Origin: Clostridia bacterium | GTDB taxonomy: Bacteria; Bacillota; Clostridia; Oscillospirales; CAG-272 | Reading direction: 5' to 3' | NCBI GenBank assembly: GCA_017629395.1 | Contig: JAGBXH010000330.1 | Span: 1 to 20,064 of the forward strand | DNA: 20,064 nucleotides | Shown: piece by piece, positions 7,444 to 13,464 of the stretch | Position numbering within the stretch: the stretch's first letter is position 1 | Layout of the letters: each line of letters begins with the position of its first letter | Program-made: the position numbers and the translations under genes | The notes under the pieces: model-generated | The model's input: the letters and a program-made list of their open reading frames with translations, nothing else | Told to the model about the DNA's origin: nothing | Database searches by the model: none

Positions 7444-8325
7444 TCAATAGCTTCTTTTGGCAAGATACCTGGCAAGCTCAATCAAATTCTCACTTCCCGC
7501 AATGTCCTCAATGGCATCGATCGCCCTTTGGGTCAGATCGGCAGCGTACGCCTTAGCACCCTGCACGTCGTAAAAGGTCATAAACGTCGTCTTCTGATCT
7601 CTTGCGTCACCGCCCACGCTCTTGCCCATGATCTCGGCGGTTTGCGTGCAATCCAGCACGTCGTCCATTACCTGAAAAGCAAGCCCGATATGCTGCGCAT
7701 AACGCACTAGCGCGTCAAAGCGCGTGTCGCCCTCCTCAATCCCCGCTGCATGGCAGCCAAGGCGTACGGCTGCCTCGATCAGCGCACCGGTCTTGCCTCG
7801 GTGCAGCTCCAAGAGCTCTTGCTCGGTCAAGGTATTCTTCTCACCGAACATATCGATGACCTGTCCCTTGACCATGCCAAAGCTGCCCGCTCCGCGCGAA
7901 AGCGCAAGGGCTGCGTCGGCTCTGCTCTTGTCACTTGCGTACGGGCAAGAAAGTATCACACCGAACGCATCGGTCAGAAGTCCGTCGCCTGCAAGCGTGG
8001 CAATATCCTCACCGAACACCTTATGATTGGTGGGTCTGCCGCGGCGCAAATCGTCGTTATCCATACAAGGCAGGTCGTCGTGGATGAGCGAATAGGTATG
8101 CACCATTTCCACGGCAGCGGCAAAATCCAGCGCAACGCGCGAGTCACCACCAAGCATTCTGCAGCTTTCCAAGACAAGCGCGGGACGAATGCGCTTGCCC
8201 CCTGCCAGAAGGCTGTAATTCTGCGCCCGATACAGCACGCTGCACGTGCGCTCCCCCCGGGGGTATATCGTTTGCAGCCGCGCCTGTACGGCAGCTGCGT
8301 CGTTTTCCAAAAATGCGGGGATCAC
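7444..8325 (-). CDS. ispA: Farnesyl/geranylgeranyl diphosphate synthase, GTG start
   Basis: A 293-residue trans-prenyl diphosphate synthase that condenses DMAPP/GPP with IPP to give the C15 (perhaps C20) precursor of undecaprenyl phosphate and quinones. Motifs: GGKRIRP at 42-48, the first Asp-rich motif with DDLPCMD at 83-89 followed by NDDLRRGRPTNH, KTGALIEAA at 178-186, and the second Asp-rich motif FQVMDDVLD at 217-225. The open frame continues upstream inside xseB, but that stretch is unlike the family. A GTG at 8325 gives VIPAFL and has GAGGAG (8333-8338) 7 nt upstream, so I place the start there, one base after the xseB stop codon. xseA-xseB-ispA order is common in bacteria. Exact product chain length cannot be told. 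Confidence 0.94.
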   Translation of the reverse strand: MIPAFLENDAAAVQARLQTIYPRGERTCSVLYRAQNYSLLAGGKRIRPALVLESCRMLGGDSRVALDFAAAVEMVHTYSLIHDDLPCMDNDDLRRGRPTNHKVFGEDIATLAGDGLLTDAFGVILSCPYASDKSRADAALALSRGAGSFGMVKGQVIDMFGEKNTLTEQELLELHRGKTGALIEAAVRLGCHAAGIEEGDTRFDALVRYAQHIGLAFQVMDDVLDCTQTAEIMGKSVGGDARDQKTTFMTFYDVQGAKAYAADLTQRAIDAIEDIAGSENLIELARYLAKRSY

Positions 8326-8326
8326 G

Positions 8327-8563
8327 TTACTGCTCCTCGTCCGTGACAAAATCCACGGCAACGATCTCGCCCTGCGCGTTCTGCTGCAGGATCTTGATCT
8401 TTCTCTCGGCGTCGTCCAGCTCAGCGGAAAGGCGGCGCACGATGACCACGCCTTCTTCGTAAAGTGCCAGCGACTCGGCAAGCGGGATTTTATCGTTTTC
8501 CATGGCGCGGATGATCTGCTCAAGTCTTGCCAGCGCCTGCTCGTAACTCATTTTCTCTTCCAT
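8327..8563 (-). CDS. xseB: Exodeoxyribonuclease VII small subunit
   Basis: A 78-residue protein of typical length, mainly two helices. MSYEQALARLEQIIRAMEND and PLAESLALYEEGVVIVRR match the XseB helical hairpin that binds the XseA subunit. Together with XseA it degrades single-stranded DNA from both ends into short oligonucleotides, in mismatch repair and removal of DNA-protein crosslinks. The ATG lies inside the end of xseA (16-bp overlap) with AAGGAG 5 nt upstream, so the two subunits are translationally coupled, which fits the multi-copy small subunit of the complex. The acidic tail (VTDEEQ) is ordinary. Confidence 0.95.
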   Translation of the reverse strand: MEEKMSYEQALARLEQIIRAMENDKIPLAESLALYEEGVVIVRRLSAELDDAERKIKILQQNAQGEIVAVDFVTDEEQ

Positions 8564-9777
8564 AATTGCTCCTTCTCGATGCTATCTACGGTTGCGTTGA
8601 CCGCACCGTCGGCAAATCTTACGGTAATGGGCTGTCCCACCTCAAAGGCGGATGCAGAGGTGGCAACCTTGCCCGAGCCGTCCGCTGCTACGGCATAGCC
8701 TCTTTGCAGCACGGCAAGCGGGCTGAGTGCCTCCAGCTTTCCTACCGACGCTCCAAGCGTCTGCTTTTTTCGCGCGAGCATCTGCCCGCCCGCGTTTTGC
8801 AATCTCACCCACAGCTCGTCTACGCGCATCTGCTTCTCTGCCAGCACCGTGGCGGGTGAGCGCATGGCGCGCGACGCGGCAAGCGTTTGCAGCTGCCGTC
8901 TTCTTGCCTGCACGCCCGACAAGGTCAAAGCGCCAATACGGGCAAGGCGCGCGTCAAGCTCGGCTTTGAGTGCAAATCTGTCCGGAAAGACCAGCTCGGC
9001 AGCGGCACTGGGCGTGGGAGCGCGCAGATCTGCCACAAAATCACAAATGGTAAAGTCGGTTTCATGTCCGACAGCCGAGATCACGGGGATCTCGCAGGCG
9101 GCAATCTCTCTTGCAAGGCGTTCGTCGTTAAACGCCCAAAGATCCTCAATCGAGCCGCCGCCTCGCCCGATGATGATGACGTCCACGTTGCGCGCGCGGT
9201 TAAAATAGCGAATGCCGCCCGCAAGGTATGCGGGTGCCTGCTCTCCCTGCACAAGCGAAGGAAAGATCAGCAGCTCGCCCTGCGGGTATCTGCGCCCCGT
9301 GACGTTGATGATATCGCGTATTGCCGCACCCGTGGGAGAGGTGATAATCCCCACGCGCCGGGGCAGCTTAGGAATTGGCTTTTTGCGCGCAGGATCGAAC
9401 AGCCCCTCGGCTTCCAGCCTTGCCTTGCATTGCTCAAAGGCAAGATACAGGCTGCCAAGTCCGTCGGCTTCCATACAATCAGCGTAGAACTGATACTGAC
9501 CGCCCGGTACGTACGCCGACACTCTGCCGTGCAAAAGCACCTTCATGCCGTCGCGCGGCTCAAACCTCAGCCTTGCGGCATGCGCTTTGAACATGACCAC
9601 GCGTACGGTTGCGCCTGCGTCCTTGACCGAGAAATACATGTGTCCGGTCCTGTGATTGGTGAAATTGGAGATCTCACCCTTGATCCACATATCCGAGAGC
9701 ACCGCGTTGCCGTCCAGCAGCATTCTGACGTATTCATTGAGTTGGGTAATCGAAAAATACTGTCTGGCGTCCTGCAT
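8548..9777 (-). CDS. xseA: Exodeoxyribonuclease VII large subunit
   Basis: A 409-residue catalytic subunit of exonuclease VII. Domains: N-terminal OB-fold (about 7-103, YFSITQLNEYVRMLL, WIKGEISNF, GHMYFSVKD), catalytic core (about 125-265, with RVGIITSPTGAAIRDI, IIIGRGGGSIEDLWAFNDE and SAVGHETDFTICDFVADLRA, then PTPSAAAE), then a long coiled-coil region and a C-terminal QRGYAVA segment. The frame is open up to 9813, but that part overlaps the preceding gene. AAGGAG (9788-9793) lies 10 nt before the ATG at 9777, giving MQDARQYFSI, the usual family start. The stop overlaps xseB. The length is slightly shorter than the E. coli protein and typical of Firmicutes. Confidence 0.96.
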   Translation of the reverse strand: MQDARQYFSITQLNEYVRMLLDGNAVLSDMWIKGEISNFTNHRTGHMYFSVKDAGATVRVVMFKAHAARLRFEPRDGMKVLLHGRVSAYVPGGQYQFYADCMEADGLGSLYLAFEQCKARLEAEGLFDPARKKPIPKLPRRVGIITSPTGAAIRDIINVTGRRYPQGELLIFPSLVQGEQAPAYLAGGIRYFNRARNVDVIIIGRGGGSIEDLWAFNDERLAREIAACEIPVISAVGHETDFTICDFVADLRAPTPSAAAELVFPDRFALKAELDARLARIGALTLSGVQARRRQLQTLAASRAMRSPATVLAEKQMRVDELWVRLQNAGGQMLARKKQTLGASVGKLEALSPLAVLQRGYAVAADGSGKVATSASAFEVGQPITVRFADGAVNATVDSIEKEQLWKRK

Positions 9778-9782
9778 GCAGT

Positions 9783-10748
9783 TTACTCTCCTTTCATGAA
9801 TTTGTTGCGGCACAAAAGGCTTGTGCCTGCGGCGTTATCCGCAGAGAATGCGGGTGCGCCGAAATATGCGTGGAACTTACGCTCCAGTCGCTCGCGGATG
9901 CGGCAATTGCTCATAACGCCGCCCGCATACAAAACGGGCATTCTGCCGTGCTCCGTGAGAATATTCTCGGTCATCTGCGACAGCGTTGCCGCCACGAAAT
10001 CCAAGGTATAGGCTGCCGTCAGCTCTTTATTGCCCGTCATGTTATACAGCTTGAGCGCGAGATTTTCAAGTCCCGAAAGATTGCACACGCTGCCCTTGAC
10101 GCTGACACGCGGCTTGGGAATCTTGCCCGAAGCGCCTGCTGCCAGCAGCTCCAGCGCACGTCCGCACGGAAAAGACAGACCCATGGCAACGCCGATGCGG
10201 TCGATGGCTTGTCCTGCATTGAGGTCAGCCGTCTCACCGACCAAGGTCACGCTTGCAATGCTGCCGTTTTCGGGCGTGACCAGCACCGCTTCGGTGGTGC
10301 CGCCCGACACGTGAAAGGCGATAAACTGCCCCTGCATCAGCTTTTCCATCTGTCCCGATGCGTATGCAGCCGCCATGATGTGCCCGTTCTGATGCGAAAA
10401 CGCATACAGCGGCACGCCAAGTGCGGCAGCAAATGAGGTTGCAGCCGTCTTACCCGCCAAAAAGCAAGGCATATAGGAATCCTTGGCGTCACGCGGAAAA
10501 GCGGAATACCCCACCGCAGCCACGGTATAATCGGCAGTTACGGCACGCAGCTGCTCGCAAACGTCGGGCAGGTTTTTCAGGTGCGCAAACACCGCGTCAC
10601 TCTGCCGCAGGCCACAAGCACCCGCCTCCACGGGCAAGGGGCTTTTGATATTGGCAATCACCTGCCCCTGGGCGGTGCATACCGCTGCAGAGGTGGTATA
10701 ATTGCTGGTATCAAAGCCGACGAAGCATACGGGCTTACTTTGCGTCAT
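9783..10748 (-). CDS. TsaD/Gcp-like M22-family paralogue of unknown role
   Basis: A 321-residue ASKHA-fold protein of the Kae1/TsaD (peptidase M22) superfamily, often annotated O-sialoglycoprotein endopeptidase. Visible: GFDTSNYTTSAAV at 11-23 (phosphate-1 loop), HQNGH at 119-123 equivalent to the metal-binding HxxxH, SGGTTE at 148-153, LNAGQAIDRIGVAMGLSFP at 176-194, YAGGVMSN at 274-281 and SADNAAG at 302-308 with the third likely metal ligand D304. Canonical TsaD has different N-terminal signatures (IETSCDET, and GGVVPE in place of the GLRQSDAVF seen here), so this is a divergent paralogue, not the t6A synthase itself. The ATG overlaps the nusB end by 14 bp with AAGG 6 nt upstream. It keeps metal and nucleotide residues, so it is probably active; its substrate is unknown. 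Confidence 0.85.
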   Translation of the reverse strand: MTQSKPVCFVGFDTSNYTTSAAVCTAQGQVIANIKSPLPVEAGACGLRQSDAVFAHLKNLPDVCEQLRAVTADYTVAAVGYSAFPRDAKDSYMPCFLAGKTAATSFAAALGVPLYAFSHQNGHIMAAAYASGQMEKLMQGQFIAFHVSGGTTEAVLVTPENGSIASVTLVGETADLNAGQAIDRIGVAMGLSFPCGRALELLAAGASGKIPKPRVSVKGSVCNLSGLENLALKLYNMTGNKELTAAYTLDFVAATLSQMTENILTEHGRMPVLYAGGVMSNCRIRERLERKFHAYFGAPAFSADNAAGTSLLCRNKFMKGE

Positions 10749-11148
10749 ACTCTGCCTTAATGCCGTTGAGCACGCCGTTGACAAAGGAGCGTGCCTTTTC
10801 GTCGTCATACTTCTTGGAAAGCTCGATTGCCTCGTTAATGGCAACGGTTGCGGGAACGTCCTTTGCGTTTGCCATTTCGTACACGCACAGACGGATGACC
10901 GCACGCGAAACGCGGGTCAGTCTTGCTACCTTCCAGCCGTTGGAGTGACGCTCAATGGTTGCGTCGATCTCGTCCTGCTTTTCGCAAACGCCAAAAAAGG
11001 TGTCCTTGACGTAATTGCCCTCGGGCTCGCCGTTTTGCTCACACCAGGTTGCAAACACCTCCTCGGGGGTCTCGTCACGTCTGAAATCTCTCTCAAACAG
11101 CAGTGAAAATACTGCTTCTCTTTGCATTTTTCTGCTTTGTTGTGCCAT
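10735..11148 (-). CDS. nusB: Transcription antitermination protein NusB
   Basis: A 137-residue all-helical RNA-binding protein. NusB with NusE (S10) binds boxA RNA and keeps RNA polymerase elongating through rRNA operons. Family features: SRKMQREAVFSLLFERDF at 5-22, a middle acidic region, WKVARLTRVSRAVIRLCVYEM, and NEAIELSKKYDDEKARSFVNGVL at the C-terminus. The frame is open to 11187, but AAAGGA at 11156-11161 lies 7 nt before the ATG at 11148, and MAQQSRKMQREA matches the family start, so the shorter form is chosen. It is the first gene of the operon that runs to recN and overlaps the next gene by 14 bp. Length is normal. Confidence 0.95.
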   Translation of the reverse strand: MAQQSRKMQREAVFSLLFERDFRRDETPEEVFATWCEQNGEPEGNYVKDTFFGVCEKQDEIDATIERHSNGWKVARLTRVSRAVIRLCVYEMANAKDVPATVAINEAIELSKKYDDEKARSFVNGVLNGIKAEYDAK

Positions 11149-11200
11149 AATTGTTTCCTTTCGCACGTAATGGGTATAATTAGACATTATAATCTATACT

Positions 11201-11229
11201 ATTATACACCCCCGCGCGAGAAAAGTCAA
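11201..11229 (-). promoter_or_regulatory. Predicted strong sigma-A promoter of the nusB-recN operon
   Basis: On the minus strand, TTGACT (11229-11224) and TATAAT (11206-11201) are 17 bp apart. This is the only strong promoter seen upstream of the ten-gene operon; predicted transcription begins about 45 nt before the nusB ATG. The spacer contains a short GC-rich run (CGCGCGGGGG). Further TATAAT-like sequences lie downstream (for example at 11186-11191) but have no good -35 partner. Confidence 0.8.
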
Positions 11230-11365
11230 CACAATTATGCATATTTATTTGCATAAAGTGAATACTTTGCATTTCAGAGTTATGTGCGTGTCATAACCTC
11301 ATGCATACAACAAATCAACTTTGCAAAAATCCATGTAAAGGTTTCGTAAATTTTTGTGCGCGTAC

Positions 11366-11394
11366 TTGCATTTTTTCCGCGAGTGTGGTAAAGT
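11366..11394 (+). promoter_or_regulatory. Possible promoter for the envelope cassette
   Basis: TTGCAT (11366-11371) and TAAAGT (11389-11394) are 17 bp apart, with TGG before the -10 as an extended element, about 32 bp upstream of the start codon of the four-helix membrane protein gene. The -10 is weaker than others in the window. The divergent 11149-11425 interval holds this promoter, the nusB promoter, and several TGCAT repeats; no RNA gene or small coding region is evident in it. Confidence 0.5.
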
Positions 11395-11425
11395 ATATAT
11401 ATCTGAATATGTAAAGGACACGACT

Positions 11426-11866
11426 ATGAAATTCAAGGCTTTCATCAAAGCGTTTTTGATACACACATGCATTTATTCCACCGTGCTTTTCAGCGCGGCT
11501 ATGCTGTTTTGCTTACTTGGCAACATGACCTCGTTTGCCACGGCATCCTATTTTCTTATCCTTGCCTTTTGCGCTTTCCTTGCCGCAGCAAACGTGATAT
11601 TTGCAAAGTCAAATCTGTCGATCTGGTGGCGCACGATCATACACGCGGCGCTGACGCTGGGCGGCTTTGCCCTTTGCTTTTTGATCCGATATGCGGACAT
11701 TGGCACACCGCGCGAGTCGGTCACGCTGTTTGCCGTGCTTGTCACGGTGCTGTACGCGATCTGCATGGGCGTATTCCTTGCAGTACGCTACGCAAAGCAA
11801 AAAAAGGCGGAGGCAAAGCGTTACCAAAGCGTTTACGCATCCACCAATGATCAGAAACGGAGATAA
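11426..11866 (+). CDS. Small four-helix membrane protein, unrecognised (possibly DUF3021-like)
   Basis: A 146-residue protein with four clear hydrophobic segments at about 10-32, 38-60, 70-88 and 98-121, followed by a strongly basic tail (KQKKAEAKRYQ ... KRR) that by the positive-inside rule lies in the cytoplasm. A W-W-R-T-I-I-H segment precedes the third helix, recalling small four-helix families such as DUF3021, but I do not recognise it firmly. The reading frame is open upstream to 11354, but AAAGGA lies 7 nt before the ATG at 11426, which begins with MKFKAFIK, so this start is chosen. It is the first gene of a three-gene unit, 9 bp before the SGNH hydrolase gene, which suggests a cell-envelope role. 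No catalytic motif is visible. Confidence 0.75.
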   Translation: MKFKAFIKAFLIHTCIYSTVLFSAAMLFCLLGNMTSFATASYFLILAFCAFLAAANVIFAKSNLSIWWRTIIHAALTLGGFALCFLIRYADIGTPRESVTLFAVLVTVLYAICMGVFLAVRYAKQKKAEAKRYQSVYASTNDQKRR

Positions 11867-11875
11867 TTACCGAAT

Positions 11876-12718
11876 ATGAATCTGGATTCCATTATCAAAG
11901 CACTCGTCATCGTCATCATTGTGCTGCTGATCTGCTCGCTGCTTTTGCTGGGCGCTTGGGGCGTAGTGGCGCTGGTGACCGACTCTCCCCTGTTCGGCTC
12001 TTCGACATCCAATCAACCGGACAAGCCCGCACAGCAGACGCAGGCTGACACAGACGATATTCCCGCAAACACCGTGCCCGACAACTCCGCTGTGCTTGGC
12101 GAGAGCGCGGACATGGGACAGGACTATATCGACAGCATCGTTTTCCTTGGCGACTCCACCACTTACCATATGATCAACCGTGCCGTTTTGACGGGCGGCA
12201 AGGAAACCAAGCAGGTATGGTCGGGTGCTCTTGGCACGCTGACCCTGGACGGCAACATTCACAAGACCACCATCGTCTATCCCAAGACCGACACCGAAAT
12301 GACCATAGCCGAGGCGGCAGCGCAGGAAAAACCCAAATATATGGTAATCACGCTGGGCGTTAACGGTGTGGCATACGCCAACGAAACACAGTTCAAGGCA
12401 TACTACGGCAAGCTGATCACGGCAATCAAGGAAGCAAGCCCCGATACCAAGATCATGCTCGGGTCCATCTTCCCCGTTTCCGAGAGCTACGACCAAAAGG
12501 GCGGCAAGCTCTGCAATGCCAACATTGACATAGCAAACGGCTGGATCAAGCAGCTGGCTGCCGAGCAGGGCTGCAAATACCTTGACACGGCAAGCGTGCT
12601 CAAGGATAACAACGGATGCATGATCGCCGCCTACGACAACGGCGACGGCATTCACATGACGGCTGACGCTTACAGAGCCGTCCTGCAATATATCCGCACA
12701 CACGGCTACACCGACTAA
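11876..12718 (+). CDS. Membrane-anchored SGNH/GDSL-family hydrolase
   Basis: A 280-residue protein with a short N-terminus, a hydrophobic segment at about 8-34, a Q/D/P/T-rich linker to about 85, and an extracytoplasmic SGNH domain. Block I is FLGDSTTYHM at 90-99 with nucleophile S94; block III is TLGVNG at 159-164 with N163; block V is DGIHMTADAY at 257-266 with D257 and H260. A GALG segment at 117-120 may supply the block II glycine. SGNH enzymes are esterases, lipases or acetyl-transfer/de-acetylation enzymes; the anchor points to a cell-wall polysaccharide or peptidoglycan substrate, which is inference. GGAG lies 13 nt before the ATG, a long spacing, but no other start fits. The gene is between the four-helix protein and a DUF4358 lipoprotein. 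Confidence 0.85.
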   Translation: MNLDSIIKALVIVIIVLLICSLLLLGAWGVVALVTDSPLFGSSTSNQPDKPAQQTQADTDDIPANTVPDNSAVLGESADMGQDYIDSIVFLGDSTTYHMINRAVLTGGKETKQVWSGALGTLTLDGNIHKTTIVYPKTDTEMTIAEAAAQEKPKYMVITLGVNGVAYANETQFKAYYGKLITAIKEASPDTKIMLGSIFPVSESYDQKGGKLCNANIDIANGWIKQLAAEQGCKYLDTASVLKDNNGCMIAAYDNGDGIHMTADAYRAVLQYIRTHGYTD

Positions 12719-12735
12719 CATTTAAGGAGTTTATT

Positions 12736-13233
12736 ATGAAAAAGCTGACTTTGATCGCAGCAATGCTGCTCTGCCTTTCCCTTTGCTTTACCGCGTGCGA
12801 TTCCTATCGCAACGACGTACCCGTCAACGACCTGGCAAGTGCCGTGCTGGGTGCCGTTTCCACCGAGGGCGGCTTTACCGCAGTCGATGCGGACTACGTA
12901 TCTCTTGAATTTGCAACGCCCGATACCATTTCCGCCAACGTGCAGGAGTGGACGATCTGCGTATCGACCTCACAGTCCACCGTAGACGAGTTTGGCATCT
13001 TCCGCGTCAAGGACGGCGGTGACGTAAACGCTGTCAAGGCAGAGGTGGAGACCTACGTGCAGGCGCTGCAGGTCAAGCTGGAGGTATTCCTTGAGATGTA
13101 CGATCCTGCCGAGAAGACCAAGCTGGAGAATGCGCAGGTATTCGTTTACGGTAATTACGTGGTGTTCACCATGCTGACCGACGCGGATACGACGGCTGCA
13201 ACCAACGCTGTCAAGGCTGCGTTGGAAAAGTAA
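12736..13233 (+). CDS. DUF4358 family lipoprotein
   Basis: A 165-residue secreted lipoprotein. The signal peptide MKKLTLIAAMLLCLSLCFTA ends at lipobox Cys21 (FTAC), so it should be lipidated and held on the outer face of the membrane. The mature part matches DUF4358: VDEFGIFRVKDGGDVNAVKA followed by VETYVQ, then MYDPAEKTKLENAQVFVYGN followed by YVVFTML. The molecular function of this family is unknown. AAGGAG sits 6 nt before the ATG, the best ribosome binding site in the cassette. It lies 17 bp after the SGNH hydrolase gene and is the last gene before a terminator. From my knowledge of related genomes, DUF4358 lipoproteins are often near SGNH hydrolases or MBOAT acyltransferases; no MBOAT gene is in this window. 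Confidence 0.85.
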   Translation: MKKLTLIAAMLLCLSLCFTACDSYRNDVPVNDLASAVLGAVSTEGGFTAVDADYVSLEFATPDTISANVQEWTICVSTSQSTVDEFGIFRVKDGGDVNAVKAEVETYVQALQVKLEVFLEMYDPAEKTKLENAQVFVYGNYVVFTMLTDADTTAATNAVKAALEK

Positions 13234-13247
13234 TGAAGAATGAAGTC

Positions 13248-13259
13248 GCCGCGCGCGGC
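13248..13259. repeat. GC-rich perfect palindrome in the convergent intergenic zone
   Basis: GCCGCGCGCGGC is a 12-bp perfect palindrome, 14 bp after the DUF4358 stop codon. It is flanked by AT-rich phrases (GAAGAATGAAG before; GCATAATGAAAATTGAATC after) that resemble decayed repeat sequence. It could be a short stem but lacks a loop and T-run. Nothing coding is seen in 13234-13464 (231 bp), which holds this palindrome and the three stem-loops listed next. Confidence 0.4.
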
Positions 13260-13292
13260 TGATGCATAATGAAAATTGAATCATTTGGGTAG

Positions 13293-13331
13293 AAAAAAGG
13301 AACTGCTTGATTCTTTGAGCAGTTCCTTTTT
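13293..13331 (+). terminator. Intrinsic terminator of the envelope cassette
   Basis: GGAACTGCT (13299-13307) pairs perfectly with AGCAGTTCC (13318-13326) around a 10-nt loop. The 5' arm is preceded by six A residues (13293-13298) and the 3' arm is followed by TTTTT (13327-13331), so the stem extends by A-U pairs and ends in a U-tract. It lies 60 bp after the DUF4358 gene and would stop transcription from the plus-strand cassette. The A-tract makes it usable in the other direction too. Confidence 0.85.
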
Positions 13332-13350
13332 CGTTTGTGTAGGCATGGGG

Positions 13351-13399
13351 CGCGCGAAATAAGCCGTCCCCCCGAGGGGACGGCTTATCGAGGTGCGCG
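13351..13399. other. Strong stem-loop without T-run (possible structured or REP-like element)
   Basis: A perfect 13-bp stem, ATAAGCCGTCCCC (13359-13371) with GGGGACGGCTTAT (13376-13388), closes on the tetraloop CCGA. An outer CGCGC/GCGCG pairing (13351-13355 with 13395-13399) extends it across a small asymmetric internal loop. Neither strand has a T-run after the stem, so it is not a standard terminator. It sits between two good terminators and has no coding frame. A dispersed palindromic repeat, a processing site or a structured 3' end are possible; a single copy in this window cannot decide. Confidence 0.55.
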
Positions 13400-13423
13400 T
13401 TGTGATACATCCCCACAAGGCAA

Positions 13424-13452
13424 AGAAAACCCTTGCCGAGCAAGGGTTTTCT
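13424..13452 (-). terminator. Terminator after ispE, usable in both directions
   Basis: AGAAAACCCTTGC (13424-13436) pairs perfectly over 13 bp with GCAAGGGTTTTCT (13440-13452) around the 3-nt loop CGA. The A-rich outer part of the stem gives T-rich 3' arms on both strands (TTTTCTTTG on the minus strand, TTTTCTGTTATTTT on the plus strand). It lies 12 bp beyond the ispE stop codon on the minus strand, which is its most likely client. Confidence 0.8.
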
Positions 13453-13464
13453 GTTATTTTGGTT

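Noticed and set aside
11236..11275. ARG box (ArgR operator) in the nusB control region
   Set aside because: TGCAT and TGAAT half-sites occur, but none has the TGAAT-N4-ATTCA spacing; near-matches are off by one or more bases.
11867..12721. A 284-residue minus-strand frame opposite the SGNH hydrolase gene
   Set aside because: The plus-strand gene has a membrane anchor and full SGNH motifs; the opposite frame has neither and is a shadow.
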